Assembly: GCF_000234665.1 (NCBI RefSeq)
Contig: NC_018337.1
Span: forward strand, 345,722 to 409,721
DNA: 64,000 nt
Direction of reading: 5' to 3'
Source: Leishmania mexicana MHOM/GT/2001/U1103
Lineage: Eukaryota; Euglenozoa; Kinetoplastea; Trypanosomatida; Trypanosomatidae
The notes beneath the pieces were generated by a model. The model ran no database searches and was not told the DNA's origin. It worked only from the letters and a program-made list of their open reading frames with translations. A program made the position numbers and the translations under genes. Below are positions 52,109 to 61,300 of the stretch, in pieces; position 1 is the stretch's first letter; every line of letters starts with the position of its first letter.

Positions 52109-53238
52109 GCACACAAAGGCATTCGCTCTGCTATACTGGTGAGACGCAGCGCCGAGATGCATTGCCGGCAGCCGTCTGCGCGCTGTAGGCGGCGCAGGTG
52201 GTGCTGCTGCGTCGGCATCGCCTGATGTGACTTGGTTTTGTGGTTGCTCGGCCGCGTGGAGCGGTGGTGTGCCGCACGTGAGGGTCGCTGTGTCCTCTCG
52301 CGCCGTCGTGATGGATGCGTCTTCTGTTCTCTGGACTTGTGGAGGGGGGATATACGGGCGGTGGTGGTGGCGGCGCGGAGTGGGCCGCGCTGCTGCCCTC
52401 CTGCGCACACGCACACAGCGGCCCCTCGACCCCCCTCCTCCTCTGCACGCGCCGCTCCAACGGCGTCACACAGGTGCACCTACGACAACGCGGAAGGGGG
52501 AGAGCGGCGCCGAGAAGCGGCGGACGGCAGGCCCTGCAGCTGCGGCCCTCGGCGCTCTCGCTCCCTCATCGCTCGGCCTCGCTGTGTGCCGCGCGGTTGC
52601 TTGGCTGCCGCGGCCACACGAAGGGGGCGGGGCCGAGGGCCGAGGGCAGACGTGTGCGCTGGCTGTGTGCGGTGCGAGGCGGGGATGAGCGTGGGAGAGG
52701 CGGGCAAGGCTTGCCAGGAGGGTGGCAGGCAGCGCCCTCCGTCCTCCCCGCTCGGACCGCTTCTGCGGCGCTTCCGTCTCGCCCTCGCTGCCGTTGCGGC
52801 GTGTCTCGCGTCCGCCGGCCGCCTCTCCGCATGTGCTTGCCCTGCGTGCATGCCGGCAAGGGGCGCATGTGCACCCGCTGTGCGCGCCTCGCAGCGCCAC
52901 GTGCCCGTGTCCTGGCCACTTTCCCCCGCATTGATCTCTCTGTCTCTCCTCTCTCCTCCCCCGCTTTCACTCCTGCCCACACCCCACATCCCTCCCCCTC
53001 TCGCAACACACGCACACGTGAACGACACCGTGTGCGTGGGCGTGCAACAGCAACGACAGCAGACATCGCCTTGCCAAGCCTCGACTCACTTCCGCTCTCG
53101 CCCCCCCTCTCCCCTCTGCCCACCACCCGCCCCGCTCCTCGTCAGCTCTGTGGCGCAGTCTCGACCGCCCTACCGGTCTTTCTCCCGTCCACCTCCGCGT
53201 TGCCCTTCTCAGCTGTCCGGCGTTGTGGACTCGCGAAG

Positions 53239-53829
53239 ATGGCGTACAACATCAACATTCTCATCTACGTCGTCCTCCAGTTCATCGCGTTCGTTTTCGT
53301 GCTGGTGGCTACGCCGATCGACATGTTCCGCGGCAGGAACGGTTTGTTCTTGAATTTTTGCCTGACGTTATGGGGTATAAAATGGGGTTGCTCCAACACC
53401 TCGTACCATCTCACGTCGGAGGAGGTGTGGGTCAATTGTTCGGAGCGCCGCAACCGTTTCCGCGCTGCTGAGGGATTGGCTGTGATCTCCATCGTGCTGT
53501 ACGGCGCGGCGTTCGTCTTGGGCGCCATTTTGCTGTTCTCCTGCCCTCTCTTCCGGTGGGTGTGCCTGGTTCTCAACATCCTTGGCATGCTCACCGTGGG
53601 CATCGTCTGGGTGGCCATGGTGTTGACCTACTACGTGGATGAGCATGAGAATTGCCCGGAGATGAAGCTCTTCTTCAACTATGGAGCCGGCTTCGCGCTC
53701 TTCGTGATCGCCTGGTGCCTGGACATCATCAACATCGTCTTCTTGATGATCCGGTGCGATGATCAGAGGGTTGATGCGAATGAGCATCCGGAGCTGTTGA
53801 CACGGCCGGGAGGGGAGGAGGTGAAGTGA
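53239..53829 (+). CDS. amastin surface glycoprotein, tandem copy 2
   Basis: 196 aa. It has the same four-helix layout and C-LTLWGIKWG-C signature as copy 1. Compared with copy 1, the segment just after TM1 changes from RDPNNKTANSHL to RGRNGLFLNF and is two residues shorter, losing the N35 glycosylation site. The short second loop changes from MYCPKMERYFSY to ENCPEMKLFFNY. A few isolated changes occur elsewhere, such as A12V and G181D (copy 1 numbering). Helices and flanking non-coding DNA are almost unchanged. A splice-type AG lies at 53211-53212. Confidence 0.95.
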   Translation: MAYNINILIYVVLQFIAFVFVLVATPIDMFRGRNGLFLNFCLTLWGIKWGCSNTSYHLTSEEVWVNCSERRNRFRAAEGLAVISIVLYGAAFVLGAILLFSCPLFRWVCLVLNILGMLTVGIVWVAMVLTYYVDEHENCPEMKLFFNYGAGFALFVIAWCLDIINIVFLMIRCDDQRVDANEHPELLTRPGGEEVK

Positions 53830-55088
53830 CGGGGGTGGCTGATGGCTGCGCGGGAGAGGGGATGGGGGTAAAGATGCGGACTCCCGTCGCTGCCTCTCGC
53901 CGGCTCATCTCTCTCTCGCTGCCATCTCTCGCGTGTGTGCGCTGCCTCTGGGGTCTCTCTGCCCGCCCTCCATATGCCGGTGCCGTGCATGCGCGTGGCT
54001 GCTGGCGTGTCCGCCGCTGAGCGACACGCAGGATAATGTGCCCGGTGATTTATTCACGGCTTCCTCGCGTGTTCCTCGCCCTTTGCGCGTGCGCGGAGAC
54101 CTGCGCTGTGTAGTGGGCAACGCACGCCTGGCGCCGAAAAGTCCACCCATGTCCCCTCCCCCTCTGAGCCCCTCGCCCTCGCTGCCGTCTCGGAGTCGCC
54201 CCCATGACGCTCGCCCGGCGCACCGTTGGCGAGGTGAGGGAGCGGAGGAGGGGCGGGTGACCGAGGCGGACACGGTGGGCAAGGGCGGGGAGGGGGGAGA
54301 AACGGACGCCCTCGCATGGAGGACGGGAGGCGCCACGCCACATCGGCCCCCCTCCACACCCCGCAGTCGCGATGGCGCGTCTTTGTGGTGTCTCTCCCTC
54401 GCGCCCCCTTTGGCCCGCGTCGCTGCCGCTCCCCCGCGCCCCTGGCACACCCGCGACGGGGAGAGACACCACAGCGGCACGAAGACGCACCTCGAGCACA
54501 GTCTCCCCCTCCCCTGTATTCTACACGCGCACACGCGCATGCTGTCGTTGCTTTCGGTTTTCGCTTCATTTAACGCTCGCATGCGTCTTGCGAGTTCTTT
54601 CGTTCTCGTGCCTCTCTCCCTACACAGAGAAGTGGTGCGTGGACGTGTGTGTGTGCGTGCCCCTCTGCCCTCTGTCCGCTGTGTCTCTGTGCCGCTGCCC
54701 TGCTCCTCGCCTTCCCCGCCCTCCCTGCGCGCGTGCGTGGGGGGACGAGGGCGGCTGATCGAGGAGGCGACGAAGTGGAGAGCAGCCACAGCACGGCAGC
54801 GCCGCGGGACACGCGGGGCGTGTGCAGGAGGAGCGGAGGAGAGGCACGGACACGCACTCTGGCAAGGGGGTAGTGATGCGGGGCTGCAGGGGAATACGCA
54901 GCGGACGAGTTGGTACGGGGGCGGAGCGGAGGCGAGGCAGCGCTGCTTCTCTGTTCGCGCTGCCTGCGTGTGACTCGAGTCTGTGTGCGTGTGCGCCCCC
55001 TGCGCCCCCTGCGGCCCTCGGCCCCCTCGCCTCTCTTGCGCGGTTCGCTTTGCTTGTTTCATTGCCTTGCCTGTCTATTGATACCGTT

Positions 55089-55484
55089 GAGTTGTCCAGG
55101 CTTCCGTGTGGAGATTGCTCACACCGTATTACGGCATGCGGCGGCTTGGGGCGACCGAGAGGGAGGGGCATGGCATATGCCGGCAGAGTGCAGGGCCTCA
55201 GAGGGCCCTGGGCTGCGGCTGGCCAACCTCCTCGCTGAGCTCCTGCGGCATGCACCCAGGCCACCCGCCCCTGCTGCCTGCACGCCGCACCACCGCCTCC
55301 GCCCTCGAGCAGGGCTCTGAAGGTGGCCCTGTGGGATCATGGCATGCAGTGCACGCTGGCCCGTGTGGCGCCGATCGCGCAGCACGTGTGCGAGGAAGGG
55401 ATGAGCGAGGGCAAGATGAGCCGGTAAGGCGCATGGCCCGATTCAACGGCAGGCAGTGCGTCCTTGGCGACGCAGATGTAGCCG
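55089..55484 (+). mobile_element. SIDER-like element, family B, 3'-truncated copy
   Basis: About 396 bp matching the first four fifths of the elements at 8788 and 50968, then breaking off at 55484, which is also the end of amastin repeat unit 2. The missing 3' end suggests that a recombination breakpoint, not retroposition, set this boundary. Confidence 0.7.
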
Positions 55485-57733
55485 TGGTGGAACAGAGAGG
55501 GGGGTGGCCGGTGGCTGAATGCGTACATCTGTCGGCTTGCTTGTGGTCGAATGGGGCGTTAAGTTAACCACGGCCGCTCTCAGACACGCAAAACGTAAAT
55601 AACCGCAACACAAAGAGGAGGAGTACGCACACACACGATCTGCAGTTACTGCGTCACACGTTGTCCTCTCTCCCTCGACCGCCCCCCCTCTGTCTCCGCT
55701 TGGGAGGTCAGTGTGTGTGTGGGTGTGTTCCTCTTCGCTTTTCTGCTTGCTTTGTCTTTTATTTTTATGCTACGTCTTCCTGAGTGCCGTTCTGTTCGCT
55801 TCGCTTTCTCGTTCTCGAATTCGCTCTCCGACTCGCCGACATGAACAACGTCAGCGCCGCCACTACCGTCGCCCTCCTCCCCGAGAGGAAAGGTAGGGTG
55901 GCACCGAGCTCTTTGCTGCTGCCAAACGGTAGGGCTGCGCTCTGCGCGTGTCGGCGTGCATGCTCCGCACCTCTCTCCAAACATGTGCATGTGTGCATGT
56001 ATGCCTGTGGTTTGCCTTTGTTGGCCAGGGGAAGGGGTCGATGGGCGGGGTTTGTGCAGGGCAGAGGGGGACGGGCGGGGGCAGCTGGAATATGGAGCAG
56101 CAGTCGAGAGCATGAAACGAAGGAGAGCGGGGGGGGGGAAGAATATACTTACCAGGAAGCCGGGCAAAAGAGAAGGCAGAGAGAAAGCATGGAAGCGGCA
56201 AAGTAGGGCGGGGTGGCGTGATGGAGTGCACCCCCTTCTTTTTCTCCGAGAAATCAAAAATATAGATATATATATATATAGATTGTAAGGAGGAAAATAT
56301 TTATGAGCCACATGAACCGCTACAAAAACAGTGAACAGATAAATGTGGGCTTGGTGAAACGCTGTCGTAGCCGGGGACTGCGCGTCTCTCTCTCTGCATC
56401 GTTTTCTATTTTTTTCGGTGGGCGCGTGCGTACAGTATATTCGTATGTACACATGTATGTACATACATCATGGTGTTACTGTTTTCTTTTTTTTTTCCTG
56501 TCCACATTCATGTGGCTTTATCGACGTCTCTCTCTGTTTTTTGTTTTCTCTCTCGTGGGTGTGGATGTCGTCCGCCTAGGCAGGCGAATGACAGACAGCG
56601 GTGCAACGAAGAAAAAAAAGAGCGCTGACAAGGGGACGAGCGACGCGGGCCAGGGGAGGCGTCGGGAAAAGGCGAACACCCTACGAAGAGGGAAAATGGG
56701 CAAACGTATGATACTTTCACACCCCCTCCCCCTCCCCCAACCCTTCTCAACGAAGAGAAACTGCCAACAGACGCCCGCACAAGAGAAGGGGCCAAGTCAG
56801 AGACGATGCCGCTTGCAGACATGTGCGCCGGTCGCGGATGGAGAGAAAAGGATAGGGAGCGATAGGATGGAGAGGGAGGGAAACCATCTAGCGAGGGAAG
56901 ACGGAGGCGATCGGGCGGATGGAGGATTTGTGCGTGTGTGTGTGTGTGTGGCGGGGAAAACCGAGACAATAGGCGAGGGGCAGGGGAGGTGGTGCGGAAA
57001 AGGAGCGGCCATCATGCTGCTCCGTTTCCCTGTGTGTTTGCTTCTTCTGTCTTCCTACCTCTTCCCCGCCCCTGTGCGCGTTGTCCCCAACTTCTCATCA
57101 CGTCTGCTTTCGGTCGCGCCGCAGTGTTCGACACCCCTCTCCTTTCACCTTTCCCTGAGTCCCATGTGCTCTCTCCCTTTCCTTCTCTCTCTATGTAGTG
57201 TTGCATTTTCGTTTGACGATGTGGAACACATACTCACGCCTCTGTGCACTGCCTTGATGCATGCCCCCCTCCCCCTGCCTCCATCTCTCTAACCCTTTTC
57301 GTATCTTCCTTCTCCTCTTTCTGCCCATGTGCGTATGTTTCTTGATGGCATGCTTTCACACGAATTTCTCCATCTACCGTTATACCTTGAACCTGCACGC
57401 ACCCTCTCTCCCCTCTCCTCCCCTCCCCCCTCTCTTTGCCACGCACTCGTTCACTGCGCCATCCCACCACCTACGTATTGGGCGTCTCCCAGCTCTCTCT
57501 CCCAGCTCTCCCTCTCTCCTCCCGCCTCCCGCCTCCCCCTTCACGACTTTACGTTTCTTTGCTGTGCGTGGGTGTCTTTTCTTTTTTTGTCTGCTTCTTA
57601 TCACATCCACCGATCGAAGCACCTGCCTCTGCCCTTCCCCTCCCTCTCTACGTTGACTGCGCCATTTCACGGTTCTCCTAGGCAGAGCCACTCACTCGTC
57701 CTTTGCATCAACAAACGCGCCACCCGCTTGCGT
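55485..57733. other. intergenic region before the third amastin (about 2.2 kb)
   Basis: No gene seen. It has a diverged match to the unit 1/unit 2 spacer near 55840-55990, a TA tract near 56263-56281, T-runs and CT-rich DNA. A 329-codon frame at 56303-57292 is low complexity and unsupported. The tract before AG 57680-57681 is the likely splice acceptor. Confidence 0.55.
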
Positions 57734-58357
57734 ATGTACTCGAAAATGGACCGCCCTTGTTGCCGCGTCGGCTTTTCCATGTACTGCGTTCTACAGGTCA
57801 TTGCCTTCATCTTCATTCTTGTGGGAACCCTGGTTGACCAATTCCGCGTACAGAACGTGAGTGTGCTCAGCAACAAACCGTGTCTGACGATATGGGGCTT
57901 CAAGGACAAGTGCGTCTCTCTCAGCTGGAGTGTCTCGACAAAGGACTGGTGGAAGGGCTGCCCTCAGCGCCTGAAGCGCTTCAATGCGGCGGAGGCTCTG
58001 AGCATTGCTGCTGTCCTCATCAGTGCTCTGGCGAGCCTCATTGGATTTTTCATGTTGTGCTACTGCCGCTGCCTGCGCTGGTTTTGCCTGATTCTCAACA
58101 TTCTGGCCACCGGCTGTGGCTGTGCCATCACTGCGCTCATGATCGACGCCTTCTACAACAACCATGAGGGAGGCCTTCAGCAGTACAACAACTCCTGCTA
58201 CGCGCTCCGCCAGGAGGGCTCCGTCATTTATCCCCCGGCCATGACAGATGGCAATCCAGTGGCCACCAACTACAACTACGGTGCCGGCTTTGCCATTTAC
58301 ATTGCCGGCTGGGGCCTCTGCTTCATCAACATCCTTTTCCTGATGCTGCCGTACTAA
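57734..58357 (+). CDS. divergent amastin-like surface protein
   Basis: 207 aa (203 from the ATG at 57746). Four hydrophobic segments lie at about 14-36, 87-109, 115-138 and 184-205. The amastin signature is present as C50-LTIWGFKDK-C60 in the first outer loop. The second outer loop (about 139-183) is far longer than in copies 1 and 2 and has possible glycosylation at N152. TM2-TM3 is Cys-rich (MLCYCRCLRWFC), and there is almost no C-terminal tail. It is clearly a different amastin subfamily from the tandem pair. The frame is open from 57329, but a pyrimidine tract and AG at 57680-57681 favour a start at 57734 or 57746. Confidence 0.9.
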   Translation: MYSKMDRPCCRVGFSMYCVLQVIAFIFILVGTLVDQFRVQNVSVLSNKPCLTIWGFKDKCVSLSWSVSTKDWWKGCPQRLKRFNAAEALSIAAVLISALASLIGFFMLCYCRCLRWFCLILNILATGCGCAITALMIDAFYNNHEGGLQQYNNSCYALRQEGSVIYPPAMTDGNPVATNYNYGAGFAIYIAGWGLCFINILFLMLPY

Positions 58358-61300
58358 AAGTACGTGACTCTCAGCTTCCCCCCTCCGTCCCTCCCTCCCG
58401 TCGGCGAAATGGGGTATGATTGTGCCCTTGCGCCACGATGATTTCGCACACAGCTGCTGTCTCGTCCCATGCGCGAGTGCGCTGCCTGCCAGGCACGCAA
58501 GTAGGATAAAAACAGAGGCTTCGAAGACCCCTCCAAAAAAAAAGCGTCTGGGGAGACCGGCGGGATAGAGAAGATGGCACAGAGACATCAGAGCGTGTCG
58601 GGTCTGTGTATGCGTCTATGTTTGTGCATCATTACTGAGCACTTGCCCGCGCAGACACGCATATACGGCGCCATCGCATGGGATTGCGTATAAATGCTTA
58701 TCTTTTGCTGTTGTGTTCTTTTTTTTAGCTCCCTGCCTGTTGCCCCGATTCCCCGATCGTTGCGCGCTCGACTTCCAGTGGCGGTGCTCGAGGCTTTTTT
58801 CTGCCATTGAGGAAACGTCCCTTCCCCACCTTACTCGCGTCTGGGCTTCGGAGCAGTGGTCTGAGCCGTATTTTGTCTTCGCGCCCGCATTGTCCATCTC
58901 TCTGCGTACGCGGGTGTTTGACTCCCTTCATGTCTTATTGTTTGTTTTGTTTGTTCTTGTGCCCTTCGATTTTTGTGTATAGCGGGTAGACAACAAGGTT
59001 CGATTGATGGAGAAGAAGCGGCGCAGCGGACATTATGTGCAAAGCGTGTCGCAGGCGGCGCGTGCCAGTGGTGCTCGAGCATCGAGCGGAACGCGGGAGC
59101 GAGAAAACGTACCGGTGGCCATATAGGAAAACTTCGAAAGTGAGACGAGGAGAGTGAAGGATGAGGAGTGAGGCAAGCAAGGGAGGAACAGGACATGCCG
59201 CGGAGGATAATCTTGGACGCTGATGTAGCGGCAGAGCAAAGAGATCAAGCTGCTTCTGCTGTGCAAAACTCCCTTCATCCCCTCTCTCTACACACATGCG
59301 GGCACGGTCGGACGGGAATCTTACACGTCTCTCTACAACCTCGCTGCCTTTTCATCTTTCAGGCTTCTTTCCCATCCAGTCCTCCAACTTTTGTCCTTCA
59401 CTGCCCTCATTCCGTTTCCAGCGCGCGGGTCCGTCATGCATGTGCGTATAATGCCTCTCCCCTCGCGCACGTGATCATCTCCATACAAAGCCATTCGAAT
59501 ACGTTTCTCTCTCCCCTTTTTTTGCTCTCTTTTTCTCTGTCTTTCGTGTCACTCCGTATTTCTTGCTCTCTCCCAACGTGCGCTTGGAAAACTCGCACAC
59601 GCGCATGTGCCACGTGGCGGGGGTACGCCACGGCGCGCGTGCCTTTTCTGAGTCCCTCTGTGCCATGGATTTGTATGCATATGTTTGGATGTTGCCTTCT
59701 CTCTTCCTCTCCTTTGCCATGACATCCTCGCTAACGAAAGCGCTGGTATGGGATGCCACCTCCCCCCACTCTTCTTCTTGTGGCTACCACAGTTCTCCGT
59801 TCTTTGTTTGCTTTTCCATCTCGTTAGACGTTTCCTTTCGTTTTTTTTTTTTGCTGTTGCTGTGTGTATCTGCCGAAGTCCTTTTTCTCGCTTTCGTTGT
59901 TTAGCTCGTTGATGGAACGCTCTCTCACTCTCTCACTCACTCACTTTACGCGTTGCTTGCGTGTGTGTCTGTGTGCGGCCCATGCCATCTCGCCTCCTAC
60001 ACTTCTTCTTTTTTTTCTTCTTTGTCTGCAGCTCTTCGGCACCGGCATCCTTTGGACTCTTCTCGACACGTCATCCTCTTCCTCTGGTTCTTCGTCCTTT
60101 TCTGTTGCTTTTTCCTTTTTAGCGACGATCGCGTTTCCACGGCTGCTGCCTGCTTCTGCATTCGCCGGCACGTCTACGTGCCCCTAAATGGCTGTATGTG
60201 TGTGCGTGTGTGCGTGCTCTCAAGTCGTCTGCCGTTTCCATCTCTCTTCTGTGCCTCTTTGTGCCGTGCAGCAGCCTCCCCTCCCCTCTCCCGTCAACGG
60301 TGCCGTGAGCCTTCACGGCCTCCTCCTCGCCGCCACCTGTCCCTCTCTGTCACTCCGGCTTTTCACCGTTCTACAGCGTGCCGCGCGTTTTTTTTTGCCT
60401 TCATCTCTGCTGTTGGTGATGTTAGTGGACCTCATCATGTTGCCGCACTCGCATGCACATTATCTGCTCACGTACACGCGCGCACCTGTTACTTGCTTCT
60501 TGTGCGGGCGTGTGTGTGTGTACACCGCCAAAAGCAAGCAGAGAGAGAGGGAGGAGGCGATAAGTGGAAGGTGTGACGGGTGGCCGCTTTGAGATAAAAA
60601 GGGAGACAAAGCTATAAAAAACACGCCCAGCGAGGTCCTGACACCCACGCAGACAAACGGAGACGACACGTCGGATGACGAGGCCGCCTTTAGTGCGCAG
60701 CAGATCCCCACCAGCGAGGCTGTGCGCGTTTCGTTTCTTTTTTTTTTTCGGTTTTACGTGACTTCTCTGTCCTCTCGTCAATTTTCTTTCGTTTTCTGGT
60801 ATTGGCGTGTGTTGGGTCTCTCTCGTTTCGTTGAGTGGGATGCTCGGCGGTCTCTCAGGTCCTTCTCTTGCCCTATACGGCCTTCTTTTTGTTTTTTATT
60901 TACATTTTTTTTGGTTTGTTGCTCGCTTCTTCTCCAGCTTTCACAACTGACCGCAACCACGCCACACCCACGATGGTACCCGCGTACACGTAGTTCCACC
61001 TGCGACCCCTCGACGTTTTACACACCTCACCGGCCCCTCCGTGCCCGTATCTGCAGTTCCCCTCTTCTCTGTGTTGCTCCACAGGCGATGTGCGTGGGCG
61101 GGACTCGACGCGTGTGTGCACATGCGTGCGCGCGTGCAAGCGTATCTTTCTTTGCGTGTCTCTTCGTGGACTTCCGATTCACCACTGCGTTCCCTCCTCA
61201 TTCGTAGATAATTACAGCGTAGACGTGTAAAAGGCCTCTCACGCCGTTCAAGAGCCCAGCGAACCGAACGAGCAGCCGAAAAGGAAAATTAAGTACATAC

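Larger units (their letters stand above)
52109..55484 (+). repeat. amastin tandem repeat unit 2
   Basis: Second unit of the repeat described at 47982-51363. It ends inside the SIDER-like element, where the sequence departs from unit 1 (GATGTAGCCG, then unrelated). Confidence 0.9.

Noticed and set aside
56303..57292. 329-codon frame before the third amastin
   Set aside because: Phe/Leu/Ser runs from T- and CT-rich DNA, then basic low-complexity; typical of spacer sequence.
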